A stretch of DNA of 64,000 nt, from assembly GCF_037042905.1 (NCBI RefSeq), contig NC_087258.1, positions 10,529,501 to 10,593,500 on the forward strand. Direction: 5' to 3'. Position numbers and translations under genes: made by a program. The notes beneath the pieces are model-generated. The model searched no databases. It saw nothing but the letters and a program-made list of their open reading frames with translations, and was not told the origin of the DNA. Position 1 is the stretch's first letter; the number at the start of each line of letters is the position of its first letter. This DNA comes from Lytechinus pictus. Taxonomy: Eukaryota; Echinodermata; Echinoidea; Temnopleuroida; Toxopneustidae. Positions 33,896 to 45,079 of this stretch are shown in pieces.

Positions 33896-36800
33896 CTATG
33901 AACAAGAAATGGAAAGATGAAGTATGAAGCAAGATTATACCAATGACGAGGTCATCAATATTCATGGTGAAAATAGTGGCCAGTACAACACCTGGGGGGT
34001 GTTTCACAAAGATTTATGTATGATTTACAGACTCACTTAAATGCCAACGTAATTATGATATGCAACAAGCAATCTTATTGATCAAGACACAGTAGTGCAC
34101 GTCCTCTTGGCATGATCTGACCAATGCGGTCATGCCTGTTTAATGCAAGTAACTAGACATTTAAGTGCGACTCTAAGTAATACTTAAATCTTTGTGAAAC
34201 ACCCCCCAGGGTGGTGTTTCATAAAACTGTTCTTAAATTACAAGCTACTTTACAAATGACTGGTGATCCTTTCTTTTATTTATTATAAATTTCATTGTTG
34301 ATTAGGCTTCTAAGAAAGGATCACCAGTTGATTGTATTAAAGTCGCGGGTAACTTACAAACAGCTTTATAAAACACGCACCTGTATCCACAATGCCAGGC
34401 ATATTGGCCTTTAGACGAAAATGAAACCCTTGAAACGAGTTGAATTCACATGTAAGAGAAAAATCACAGAAACAGATCAATGAAAGATTGAGAAAGATTT
34501 AAAGAATAGTAAGAAAGTTTTGAGCATTTGATTATTGAGATCACTAAAGCTTTGTAGATCCTCCAATTGGCAATGAAACCAAGATCTGTGATGTCACACA
34601 TGAACAACTACCCATTACTTCAGTACATATTTCTCGTCATATTTTCTCGTCTATCGCAAGATCACCTGTTCATTTTTACAAGTTGACATATAACGCATTT
34701 TTTGCAACTGTATATTGTCGTGTTCCAGTGGTTACCACTCTCGTCTTTCAGTCAGATGGACGTGGGTTGGAATCCCAGCCATTGCGTGTTTTCCTTCAGC
34801 GAGAAATATACCCACATTGTGCTGTACTCAACCCAGGTGAGGTGAATGGGTACCCGTCATGATTAATTCGTTGAATGCACCAAGCCCCTTTAGCAGCTGG
34901 TGCTACAGTCGGGATAATATAGAGTGTGCCACTGAATAGGCAACTAGATGATCGGCGCCTCAGAAATGCTATATATTATCATGGATGAACTGTTTGTTCT
35001 GTCATTAAAAATGAGCAATGAGGAGAAGTTTGGGGGTATATTTTCAGTTTCCAAAGGGAAGAGCTTTACATGTGTGGCATCACAGATCTCTTGCATTGCA
35101 AATAGGAGATCTCTATAACATTAGTGTTCTTGGCACTCAAATGCTCATAACCTCCTTATCGTTTGTCCAATTTTACTCAAACTTTTATTGATCTTATTTT
35201 TCTGCTTCAGTTTTCATTCTCCTTTAAATCTTGCATCTTCAACCTGTATAATCCTTTGTCCAGTCCTCCTTTATGTGCAATAATTTGCAATGAATTCATA
35301 GTTTGGTTGTATATCATTCAATATTGTGTATTGACACTTGAAAAATGGGGGGTGGTTAAGTCTGATACGACTGATTTCTTTCATCCGCTTAGAGACTGTT
35401 TGAGATTTTACAGTCTACATATTATGAAGCGGAAGTGCTCAAATTTGAAGTGTACTCAGCAGTAGTAGTAGTTATTGTAATAGTACTAAAATTCCAATTG
35501 AATAGTCCTATGGAAAATGCATGAAAGTTGGTTTCAGCTAAAAATGAAGATGTAAGATGGGGGGGGGGGGGGACTTCTCACTGAAGCAAACTTTATAAAA
35601 CCATTTTCATTCATATACATTAAATTTAGGTTTTAGCTGAATTTTTTTTTTTTCTATGGGGCATTTCTCACTGGGGTAAAATTTAGAAAACCGTTTTATT
35701 CATAGGTATGGAATATAAATCAGAGTTTCAGTTTAATATATAGTACAAATTTCCATAGGGGCATTTCCCACTTAGAGCAAACTTTATGAAACCATTTATC
35801 ATCATACCTTCAAGAGATCTGACGAGACGGCTTTGAGTGGAACAAGGGTTGCATCCTCCATAGAACACATGTGATCATCAGCCTCTATCCAGGGAAACTC
35901 CTTTATCAAAATAAAGAAATAATAACAGTGCCACAGGACATCACAGGCAACATTGTCAATAGTCAATAATGAGCTAGGGCAGCTGGCGATTTTGCCCATA
36001 TTTCAGCCAAAGTTGACCCTAAATATACTCAGTTCATTTATTCATTTCATCTCTATATACATCAAATATACACATCAAATATATGGACAAATAATTAAAC
36101 AAAATTCATACGTAAAAGCAACAACTTTAGATACAAATGATATTTGTGTGTATTTAGGCCTGTATAATAATATAAGAAATGAAATAGGAAGACTCAAAAT
36201 AAAGCCAACAGTGGCCTTATGATTGATAAGTCTCCTAAATGATCTTATTATACTCTTTTAATCGACTTATGTATAAGAATGAATATGTATTATGTGCACG
36301 CCAATATTTTGTATTTGTCTCTTCTTGATTATGTATATTTTCCTTATGTGTTATAATTTGTATGTTTGCATGTAAACAAAATGAATTTCCATTAAGTTGG
36401 ACAATAAAACAATGTATATATATATATAAAGTAACAAATGCTTATTTGGAGTCTACTTTACATATAATAATCAAATCAAATATGGAAACATGTGTGACAA
36501 ATTTCTCCAAAATCAGCCAAATCTGCCACAAGATTTTGCTCTGCCATCATTTCTGTAGAGAATTATATCGGTTACCAAATCTGATTACTATTTTTTTTGG
36601 TCATACAAGAAAAAGCTCTCAACTAAGTTCTGTAAAGTCATGTGTAAAAAATCTGCCCCACACAAAAGACTTTTATAGTAGCAGTGTTTAAATAATGTGG
36701 GGCAAAATGTGATGCGGTACCAGGAAAATTATCCCCCGATATGCCATGATACTTTCATCTTAGATAGTCCAATGCTATAAATCATTGTGCATTACCTAAT

Positions 36801-39800
36801 TGTGTGATCTCTACCAAATAAGAAGCCCCTAAATGAAACGAATGGCCCAAACTAGCCCCAAACTTACTGTGTGAGATTATGTCACCATCTCTTAATGTGA
36901 TATGTACATGTATACTGTAGTCACTGGGAAAAGCCCACAATACAAAAATAATTAATAATAAAAATGTTTTGTTTTCTGAGCTAACTCTTATACAAATGAA
37001 TCAAAGACTTACCTGTAATAGTTGCCTATCATGTGATTCCATTGTTGCAGATCCTTTAGTATAAACCAGTAAAGAAAATGTGCAATCTGGAAAAAAAAAA
37101 CCACAAAGGATTAACTTAATATAAGGGATTACATTCATTCAAGCCATGGGAAAATATGGCTGTAGATGCCCTTTCCATTGACCTTCAAGTATTTGTTTTG
37201 TGAGTTTTTTCGGGGGGGGGGGGGGGGGTGGGGGGTTCTCATTTTTTCCCCCTTTTTTTTTTATTTTACAAATTTGTGTTATCATGAAAATGTACCCTAC
37301 ATTGGTAAGTGCCCTTGCCATAAAAATATCAAAATTCAAGGCCTGTAATATATGTCTAGTAATATTAATCAGAATTGTGCCCATGGACCTCTTAAGGAGG
37401 TTCCAAATCACCTCACGCACACTTTTACACCCCTCCTCCTTCTTCCGTGTCCCATTCAAAGCATCTTTCATCCTCATCCCGATCCTCTTCCATCTGCATC
37501 TTCTTTGGTCTTCCCCTTCTCCGCCAGCCAGCACACTCATACTCAAAAGCCCTTCACAACGTCTCTCTTGCGCTCATGGCAACAATCAAAACTTTTATGA
37601 TAATTCCTACTTTAATAGTCACCCATTCCTCATGCACTCTTTTTTACAGATATATACATGTGGCATTATGTTCCTCACTTCGGGATTGCCAAGAGGTAAT
37701 TATAACAAAGCAGGCAATAAATTATTTTTTTTAATATTTATATTCAGGGGCTACTTTTCACAACTTACTGCCTAAAATCTGCAGCATTGGACAAGCTGCT
37801 ACACTACAATGGATGGGGATTTTCCAGGGCTCTTTTCCGAGTTTCCTGGGCCCCATCTTACAAAGAGTTGCGATTGATCCAATCAATTGCAACTATGGAA
37901 AGCCAGCAAAGTCAATATATAAAATGAATATTTGTTTAAGAAAAATTCTAGATATGAATGTATATCCATAAATTCATTGATTTCTTGACAATTTGGTGTG
38001 TTCTCCTTCATTAATAAAGCACATTTTGCACATTTCCTGTAGAAAAAATCATGATACTGATGGATTTCCATAGAGTTACGATTGATTGGATCAATCGTAA
38101 CTCTTTGTAAGACGGGGCCGAGGGCTCTTTTGAGCATTTCGGGGGCGAAATCGCCCTGAGCCCCTGTGTATTTTTTTTCCCTGTAGCATGGTTTTCCCAT
38201 GAATCATCACCTGTGATGATGAAACATTTGTGTCACTGTTCACTTTAGCAGACAGATAGGCTTGTATTCTGAAGTCGGGTTTAACTTAGACCATGGTCTA
38301 ACTCTGCTAAAATTATGGGAAGCCAAAAGTGTCAAAATTTTTATTAAGTTGTATGTTTCTTACGTTTACTGTGCTCTTTCCTGATGCATCGATGGTGAAG
38401 ACAACCATCTATATATACTTCCTAGACAATTAAGAATGATTTAAGAGCCAAATGAGCTGAAATATGATATCTCTACTGTTAGTGATTTATGTAACAATTG
38501 GCCATCCATACTTAAAACGCAACTTTAAACCTGAGTTTAAGTTAAACCCGACTTCAGAATACGGGCCAAAGTGTTCACTTGCACACCATCTACACCACCA
38601 GTGATTATTTCCTTGTGCAACTGTTAATCTCCTGGGGCCCGTAACACAAAGCTTAGCAATGATCGTAGAACATTTTTCTACGATTGATTCCATTGACTAC
38701 AATGTATAACCAATCGCGAAAACCAAGCGTACGTTTAATCGCTAACCTTTGTGTTACAGGACCCAGATCTCCTGATCCCACAAACTTGTCATATTCCACG
38801 ATTCATGGAAGTTGCCATGTTTAAAGCCTCTCAATCAAAAAGATATTCAAATTCAAATTCACTTTATTCACATCCATAAAAATGTGAAATGAAACAGCAT
38901 TCAATATATAAACAAAAATCAATATAATTACAAAGGTAAAGAGTAAAACCAACACGCAGTGGATGAAGGAGATTAACAGAAGCCAAAGACCTATCGAGGC
39001 CAATCCCCCTTAGTTCTGCGCATTGGTTAAAGAAAACAAAATATAGTGTACTAACACTATCTGCTCTCACCTTGGGGGAGTGAATGCAAAACTGCATCGC
39101 ATGTATTAAGCCTCAGTAAAAAAGCTCGTAGACTCTGCTCTAGTCTCTCCAGACGATTCTCTATGCTGTAAAAAGAAAAGAGAATACAGAAGGGCAATGG
39201 TACAAAAATCAATGAAAATCCATTACTATATCGCAGATGTAGTAAGAGGAGGAGGGGGAGGAGGAAGGAGTGGAGGAGAAAAAGAAAAGGAGAAGAAATA
39301 ACTTTTTTGAAGCAATAAATGATTTTCAGGCGCAATTTTTTTTTCTGGGCTTTATTTTTATAACAAATTTAAGAAAACACATGACAAGTAAAATCCTGTA
39401 GCTCAGATTTTTAAAAGTCAAATCAATGTTGCATTTATTTAATTTTTATTTTAATTAAACAAAACAGAAATGGAACTGCAAATATATATCAAAATACCAT
39501 TATCTAAACAGACAAAGGGCACAACATGATAAAACTATGAACTCAGTCATGACATACCTATCAACTTTCTTTGTTGATGGCCTTGCAATCTCAAAGACGA
39601 ATCTTTCAACAGCAATGTGTTTGGCATTCAAAATAACAACAGTAACGCATTGGACATCATCCTGTTGAAATTAAATTCAAATATATGAAGTAGCAGTACA
39701 TACATTTCAGACAAATTCCTATCAACCACAGTAGTAATAAAAATTAATTTGATTTGAGACCTTCCAATAATACAAAGTGTGATTTGTATTTTTCTCCCAT

Positions 39801-42800
39801 GACCTTAATTTGTATAAATTGTAATCACAATATACAGTGTATGCACATTAAAAGGATATACATGTAAAACCTTGAGTCGAGTTTAAGGAGAAAATGATAA
39901 AAAACACAACGGTGAAAGTTTGAAATAATTCGGATTAAGAAAGTCACCGCCTTTGTGCAAAATGAGATGACTTGGAGTATGTAAATCTAATTGGCAATTT
40001 GTTCAGTAGATAGTGGTAAATGGTATTCTTTCTCATTTCTTATATGTTCATCAGGAATATTGAAAACAAAATCTTTCTTTACTACTTTTTTTATAATTTT
40101 ACTACCTCTCCCCGCAGACTGTGATAATCATAGGAAGAACATTGATTTATCGAGGCAATGGGCGAGGAGTCCATAAACTACATATTATGTGGCCAATTTT
40201 ATATCCCCATAGGTACACAGATCACAACTTTATATAGCTTCTGATAAATCATACCTTTCATATTGTTTGTCTGATTTGTTCAAACACCAATTTTGCTTTT
40301 TTTTTCATTGAATACAGTCTTTTCATTTGGGTGAAATACCCTTTTAACTTTTTGCATGCTGAATTTAATTTTTGTGGATAATAATGACAATTGTTTCCAT
40401 GTTATTATCTCTTATTCAAGATATCCATATTGCACCATTGATACTTATTATCATTATATAGTTGTAATCCAAGAACTAATAATAATAATAATACACAGTT
40501 CTTGTATAGCGCATATCACAATTATGAATAATGTCTCTATGTGCTTCCAAAGGACTTGGATATTATTACCCCAGCTGTAGCTTGGCAGCCGTAATTACTC
40601 AGATTACAGCGCACACGCATTTTAAGGAATAAATTCCTGCCAGGTACCCATTCACCTCACCTGGGTTGAGTGCAGCACAATGTGGATAAATTTCTTGCCG
40701 AAGGAAATTATGCCATGGCTGGGAGCTACTGCTTTTTATTAACCTATCTGATTTGATGGTAGGGGAGAAAACGAATTATTACGATTGCTGAATTTAATTG
40801 TACGAATGTGCAAGATTGCAACATCAGCGTGAAAAGGGTTAACTTATTCATTTTTTCTTTTATATAATAAATTATATTACCTTGATAACATGTGGTTTGA
40901 TACCCATAACAGCATCTGTTATGTACTGGTTCAGCTCCGGGTGACGGGATAGCTGCAAAGTATAAAAGAGGAAGAGAGCAGATAGTCTTCAGATTTCACT
41001 TTAAGGAATACCAGTAGTAATGATGAAATGGGACATTAAATATTTTGAATGTGAATAAAAGGCCACATATGGGCCAATCAATCAATTAAAAAAAATCAAT
41101 TTGGGGAGAGGAATAACACTGTTAAAATGCTAATGTAGGCCTCTATCTGACAATGATTTCATATTAGCCTGAACAATGTTACTATAACCCCATAGACCCA
41201 TTCATTTTGAAATTATTTTTTATTTCAATTTATTGAAGTAATGAAAAATTAAGAGATGATACAAGCCTCTACAAAAAAAATTCATCACTTGCCATGTCGG
41301 CAAGTGATGAAAAATTTGCTTGCCTGATAGAAACAAGTGGAACGCCTCTGGCAGTCTCGCCTGCATTACGCAATTTAATATAGCAGCAGTGCTAACTTTG
41401 AAAACTACTATAAAATAATCATTCACAAAAACATCATTCATATAATGACATAATACCACGTTCATTGACCATAAATGACATTTGAACAGAGACTTAAGAC
41501 TGTCAACTACACCCATGTCCACATTTCATTCACTCTATCCATAAACTTTCAAAGTTATGATGGCACTTCAACAATTACCCCAACATGGCCTAAGTTTATT
41601 GACCTTAACTGACCTTTGACTTGGTTTTGTGACCTGAAACTCACAGGGGATGTTCAGTGATGCTTGATTACTCTTATATCCCAAGTTTTATGAACTAGAT
41701 CTATAAACTTTCAGAGTTAGGATGGTAATTCAACAAATACCCCCAACACGGCCAAAGTTCATTGACCTTTAATGACCTTTGACCATGGTCATGTGACCTG
41801 AAACTCGTACAGGATGTTCAGTGATACTTGATTACTCTTATGTCCAAGTTTTATGAACTAGATCCATAAACTTTCAGAGTTAGGATGGTAATTTAACAAA
41901 TACCCCCAACACGGCCAAAGTTCATTGACCTTAAATGACCATTGACCATGGTCATGTGACCTGAAACTCGCACAGGATATTCAGTGGTACTTGATTAACC
42001 TAATGTCCAAGTTTCATAAACTAGATCCATAAATTTTCAAAGTTATGATGGTAATTCAACAAATACCCCCAACTTGGCCAAAGTTCATTAACCGTAAATG
42101 ACCTTTGACCTTGGTCATGTGACCTGAAACTCAAGCAGGATGTTCACTAATACTTGACTAACCTTATGTCCAAGTTTCATGGACTAGATCCATATATCTT
42201 CAAAGTTATGATAGTAATTCAACAAATACCCCCAACTTGACCAAAGTTCATTGACCCTAAATGACCTTTGACCTTGGTCACGTGACCTGAAACTCGAGCA
42301 GGATGTTCACTAATACTTGATTAACCTTATGCCCAAGTTTCATGAACTAGGTCCATATACTTTCTAAGTTATGATGTCATTTCAAAAACTTAACCTTCGG
42401 TTAAGATTTTGAAAATAATTTTCCCAACATGGTCTAAGTTCATTGACCTTGGTCATGTGACCTGAAACTCACGTAGGATGTTCAGTAATACTTGATTAAC
42501 CTTATGTCCAAGTTTCATGAACTAGGTCCATATACTTTCTAAGTTATGATGTCATTTCAAAAACTTAACCTTAGGTTAAGATTTGATGTTGACGCCGCCG
42601 CCGTCGGAAAAGCGGCGCCTATAGTCTCGCTCTGCTATGCAGGCGAGACAAAAACTGCTAGCCCAATTTTTTTTCATAATTCTTTCACTCTTAAATATTT
42701 TTTTTTATGATGGTACTAAACTTAATTTTAAAGGTCAAGAAAATAACTGTAAATCATAGTAAAGGACATATATATAAGTCTATTTTTTCATTTTTTCATG

Positions 42801-44776
42801 ACATTGATGTGCTAATTTTTACTCAGTTTCACTAGAAGCTTCACTCACGCTACCTTGTGGAGCTATAAAACTATAAAACATAAATTGCCGATTTTAGTCT
42901 GACTCATTATTTACTCAGTTGGGAACGATCACAAATCTTGAGGCCTAGTCACAAAGTTTGCCGCGAGCAGTTGGCTTGCTCATAGTTATGTTGCGCCAAT
43001 GTACATAGAGCATGCTGTGTGTTGCTTCCCTCTATGTTTGTTGGTCAACAGCAAATTGCCCAAGATAGTACCGCATGCACACAGTATATTTTAGGCGAGA
43101 TGGCAGCCCCCATAGAATGAGTTACCGAGCTACCTGGCGATAAATTATCGGTAAATTTGAAGCTGGTTTACAAGTTTCCACTGTTTTTTTAACTGGTTTG
43201 AGAAATAATAACAGTGCCAGTCATGGAAAGTTCATTGACCTTTGACCTTATTCAAATTCGACTCATATTCGAACTTGACCTGTGCCTTCAGGAGATGGAC
43301 CTCTGGTATGAATTTGGTGATCCCACCTCGAAGATATAGAAAGTTATTATTTGTACAACACAGCACAGTGCCAGTCATGGAAAGTTCATTGACCTTTGAC
43401 CTTATTCAAATTCGACTCATATTCGAACTTGACCTGTGCCTTCAGGAGATGGACCTCTGGTATGAATTTGGTGATCCCACCTCGAAAATATAGAAAGTTA
43501 TTATGTGTACAACACAGCACAGTGCCAGTCATGGAAAGTTCATTGACCTTTGACCTTATTCAAATTCGACTCATATTCGAACTTGACCTGTGCCTTCAGG
43601 AGATGGACCTCTGATATGAATTTGGTGATCCCACTTCGAAGCTATAGAAAGTTATTGGGTGTACAACACAATTGTTGACGACGACGCCGACACCGGAAAT
43701 AGTGATACCTATGTCTCGCTCCGCTACGCAGGCGAGACAATAAGACCTAACGCACGTTAGTCATACATGTAGACTAGACCGATAGATCTAGCCTATCTAG
43801 ATCTAGTCCTAACTTAGATCTAGACCTAATATAGACTAGATCTAGATCCATAGTAGTCTATTAAAACTGTAAGCTATCGGTGTTGTATAAAACAAATATT
43901 CAATGTTGTATTTGTGCGACGTTCCGAATATTACATTCGTTACAAGTTGAAACAGTCTTGTCAACTCCGCTTCGCTTCGTTGAATAAACTCTTTCAACTT
44001 GCACACTCATGTAGTATTCGGAACGATCGCACTCATCAACATTGAATATTTGTAAACTATTCTTTGAAATAATAAAATAGAAGGTTGAATCTTTTGGCGA
44101 TGGACTGACTGCCTTGCAATACAGTAATTCATTGGAGGACACACCTTTGGCATTCATTCTCAATTTTCAAATCATATTTTAAGTCCCCATCACACTTAAT
44201 CCGAATCAAGCAGAATTGGCCTGAATGAAAGGACTATTGTTTGACAACCAGTTGGTCATTTAAATCTACTTCGAACACCGTTCGAAAATATCCCTCAAAT
44301 GTTTTGAACATGACCAAAACCTTCGGGACGGCCAAAAGAAATGACAAAAATATTTCGAATGCACTCAGAATGCAGTCAGGATATTTAGAATGCCCCTAGA
44401 ATGTCCAAGAACGAAGCCCGAATTATCAATCTGACTCCATTGCGGTTCATTTTGACTAGTGTATGATGATACACGTGGTCAATTTACTGAATTTCAACTC
44501 CAGTTTGGTGAATTCATAAGTCCCTCCCAAAAATTTCTAGATTTTTTGAATATTTTTTTCTTTCCAGCTTCTGCTTGATTCCTGCTACTTTCCGATTAAG
44601 TGTGATGGGGGCTTTAAGAATACAGACTTAGAGCCCCCTTTTAACAAGACTCCAGAATAATACCTGAACAGGAACATTGTATTTCTGTTTCCTTTCAAAG
44701 ATTCCAAGAGGATAGAGCTCCCTGATGTACAAGATCTGATGAACTGCCACTTCCAGAAACTCGCACAGAATGTCCG
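33848..44776 (-). CDS. MAD2L2: MAD2L2 / REV7, HORMA-domain adaptor, seven exons
   Basis: Coding exons in transcription order are 44776-44664, 40952-40881, 39661-39558, 39165-39071, 37086-37013, 35900-35808 and 33895-33848, with GT-AG introns and consistent phases; they sum to 599 bases, about 199 codons including the stop. The product aligns along the length of human MAD2L2 (211 residues): [58 protein letters not shown] and [15 protein letters not shown]. Residues known for partner binding are kept: the Tyr of KYNVP and the Trp of FPWI (REV3 contact), and the Leu, Gln and Tyr of the C-terminal REV1 contact. Known role: nuclear adaptor of translesion polymerase zeta (REV3/REV1) and of shieldin in end-joining. 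Only a short N-terminal exon of about a dozen residues is missing. Confidence 0.93.
33991..34210. mobile_element. MITE with perfect 25-bp termini (MAD2L2 intron)
   Basis: CCTGGGGGGTGTTTCACAAA at 33991 and its exact inverse ending at 34210, the match continuing into GATTTA. 220 bp, no ORF. Interior: TTAAATG and CATTTAAG words inverted as well. It abuts a related fold-back on its right. Confidence 0.85.
34211..34382. mobile_element. Fold-back element adjoining the MITE at 33991
   Basis: GGTGTTTCATAAAACTGTTC at the left faces CAGCTTTATAAAACACGCAC at the right; inner GGTGATCCTTTCTT and AAGAAAGGATCACC are exact inverses. Similar units lie at 16210-16700. Confidence 0.7.
34715..34985 (+). mobile_element. 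tRNA-derived SINE
   Basis: The head has a tRNA-like pair of pol III boxes: CCAGTGGTTACCACTCTCGT and, 30 bp later, GGTTGGAATCCC. The body carries CTCAACCCAGGTGAGGTGAA and TGGGTACC, and the tail GAAATGCTATATATTATCAT. The same body occurs inverted at 40500-40740. It lies in the last MAD2L2 intron. Confidence 0.75.
35808..35900 (-). CDS. MAD2L2: MAD2L2 exon with FPWI motif
   Basis: 31 codons, phase 0 at both ends, from [14 protein letters not shown] to SSDLLK. The Trp and the Leu of TLVPLK are fifteen residues apart, as between Trp171 and Leu186 in the human protein. The donor is GTATGA; the acceptor reads TTGATAAAG. Confidence 0.93.
35901..37012 (-). other. MAD2L2 intron, no elements recognised
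   Basis: AT-rich intron of 1.1 kb with a short TA run at 36416-36428. No coding or repeat signal beyond simple sequence was seen. Confidence 0.6.
37013..37086 (-). CDS. MAD2L2: MAD2L2 exon encoding [10 protein letters not shown]
   Basis: With one base from the previous exon it encodes [20 protein letters not shown] and RQLLQ, matching [20 protein letters not shown] of the human protein. The donor is GTAAGT and the acceptor a T-run followed by CCAG. This exon is too short and too AT-rich to stand out as an open frame on its own. Confidence 0.92.
37848..38119. mobile_element. Fold-back MITE, family A, copy 3
   Basis: Starts GGGCCCCATCTTACAAAGAG, ends CTTTGTAAGACGGGGCC; inner palindromes GATTGATCCAATCAATT and GATTGGATCAATC. 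Same orientation as copy 2. About 272 bp. Confidence 0.85.
38259..38567. mobile_element. MITE with GTATTCTGAAGTCGGG termini
   Basis: The left TGTATTCTGAAGTCGGGTTT and the right AAACCCGACTTCAGAATACG are inverse over more than 25 bases with one or two differences. About 309 bp with no ORF. Confidence 0.8.
38634..38764. mobile_element. Fold-back MITE, family C, copy 2
   Basis: GGGGCCCGTAACACAAAGCT at the left, GCTAACCTTTGTGTTAC at the right, and interior AGAACATTTTTCTACGATTG shared exactly with copy 1 at 5039-5170. 131 bp. Confidence 0.85.
39071..39165 (-). CDS. MAD2L2: MAD2L2 exon with [15 protein letters not shown]
   Basis: Encodes [31 protein letters not shown], matching [20 protein letters not shown] of human MAD2L2. 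The first codon is completed by the previous exon (Ser); the last base starts an Asp codon. Donor GTGAGA, acceptor TTTTTACAG. Confidence 0.93.
39558..39661 (-). CDS. MAD2L2: MAD2L2 exon encoding the central HORMA strands
   Basis: Encodes [20 protein letters not shown] and [14 protein letters not shown], matching [20 protein letters not shown] and FVFEITQPP of the human protein. Starts in phase 0 and ends after two bases of a Ser codon. Donor GTATGT, acceptor TTTCAACAG. Confidence 0.93.
40497..40740 (-). mobile_element. SINE copy, minus orientation
   Basis: Contains GGTACCCATTCACCTCACCT and GGGTTGAGTGCAGCACAATG, the inverse of the body of the SINE at 34715-34985; the tail-side GTATAGCGCATATCAC lies at its left. 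The tRNA-like head is decayed (CATGGCTGGGAGC). Confidence 0.65.
40881..40952 (-). CDS. MAD2L2: MAD2L2 exon with RHPELNQYI
   Basis: 24 whole codons, [20 protein letters not shown] then HVIK, matching [20 protein letters not shown] in the human protein. Donor GTAATA, acceptor ACTTTGCAG. Confidence 0.93.
41354..42649. mobile_element. Satellite-bearing element with GTCTCGCCTGC termini, copy 1
   Basis: GTCTCGCCTGCA at the left end and TGCAGGCGAGAC at the right end are exact inverses. The right end also forms a hairpin, GTCTCGC(12)GCGAGAC, preceded by GACGCCGCCGCCGTCGG. The interior is a tandem array of about 163-bp units. No ORF. The superfamily is not clear. Confidence 0.7.
41560..42590. repeat. 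About 163-bp tandem repeat, six diverged units
   Basis: GACCTGAAAC occurs at 41631, 41795, 41958, 42121, 42284 and 42459, giving spacings of 164, 163, 163, 163 and 175. Units contain CCAAAGTTCATTGACCTTAA, TGACCTTTGACC and TCCAAGTTTCATGAACTAG. Confidence 0.88.
43213..43738. mobile_element. Satellite-bearing element, GTCTCGC hairpin end, copy 2
   Basis: Three units of 154 bp (starting 43213, 43367, 43521), almost identical, each with GTGCCAGTCATGGAAAGTTC, TGACCTTTGACCTTATTCAA and CTTCAGGAGATGGACCTCTG. They end in GACGACGCCGACACCGG and the hairpin GTCTCGCTCCGCTACGCAGG with CGAGAC, the same terminus as at 42649 although the satellite unit is unrelated in most of its length. The left end is not defined. 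Confidence 0.8.
43785..43862. repeat. Cluster of AGATCTAG palindromes
   Basis: About 75 bp dense in AGATCTAG, TAGATCTA and TAGACC words with short spacers, a small array of self-complementary units just after the satellite element. Confidence 0.6.
44184..44612. mobile_element. MITE with CCCCATCACACTTAATC termini
   Basis: CCCCATCACACTTAATC at the left and GATTAAGTGTGATGGGG at the right are exact inverses. TTTAAG stands on both sides (44178-44183, 44613-44618), a possible 6-bp target duplication. 429 bp, with GAATG-rich interior and no ORF. Confidence 0.75.
44664..44776 (-). CDS. MAD2L2: MAD2L2 second coding exon
   Basis: Encodes [38 protein letters not shown], nearly identical to the human segment. 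The likely acceptor is TCAGTTTCAG just before CGGAC, so the Ala codon borrows a base from an upstream exon that I could not find. An in-frame ATG at 44804 would instead give [13 protein letters not shown], an alternative start if this exon is first; the pyrimidine-rich acceptor makes that less likely. Confidence 0.92.
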
Positions 44777-45079
44777 CTGAAACTGAATTTAAAAATATAG
44801 TCATGTGTCATAAGGTCACCAACCTAAAAGTGTGATACTGCAATAGTAAAAAATTTGGTGTATTGATCATAGGATTTTTCCAATTTTTTTTCAAAACCAA
44901 TGAGGCTACTCCCACACATTTTGTATCATTTCAAAGCTAAATTCATAAGCTAACATCTAGAAAGTTTCGTTGCTGTAATATCTACATTATGGAACTCACT
45001 TACAATCAATCCACTCATTCAATGAACAAGGTATGATATAACCTAGCCCAGATAGAAAAGCATATATGGTTTTTATCTG

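Larger units (their letters stand above)
33896..35807 (-). other. Last MAD2L2 intron
   Basis: 1.9 kb, containing the two fold-backs at 33991-34382 and the SINE at 34715-34985. At 35500-35800 three diverged units carry GGGGCATTTC(T/C)CACT with ACTTTATAAAACCATTTT-like sequence, a short degenerate tandem repeat. A G-tract lies at 35560-35571. Confidence 0.6.
37087..39070 (-). other. MAD2L2 intron with three fold-back MITEs
   Basis: 2.0 kb. It holds a G18-type run at 37211-37236, family A MITE copy 3 (37848-38119), a TTCTGAAGTCGGG-ended fold-back (38259-38567) and family C MITE copy 2 (38634-38764). Open stretches around 37140-37775 are low-complexity by-products of the G-run and CT-rich sequence. 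Confidence 0.65.
39166..40880 (-). other. Two MAD2L2 introns around the exon at 39558-39661
   Basis: 39166-39557 is plain AT-rich intron with an AGGAGG-rich tract near 39245-39300. 39662-40880 is AT-rich and contains a short AAT run (40480) and the inverted SINE at about 40500-40740. Nothing else recognised. Confidence 0.55.
40953..44663 (-). other. MAD2L2 intron rich in satellite elements
   Basis: 3.7 kb intron between the second and third recognised exons, largely made up of the satellite elements at 41354-42649 and 43213-43738 and the MITE at 44184-44612. The sequence between them is AT-rich and unremarkable. Confidence 0.65.

Noticed and set aside
37139..37775. 135- and 191-codon open frames on opposite strands
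   Set aside because: They depend on a long G-run (poly-Gly or poly-Pro) and have no recognisable motif; the region is a MAD2L2 intron.
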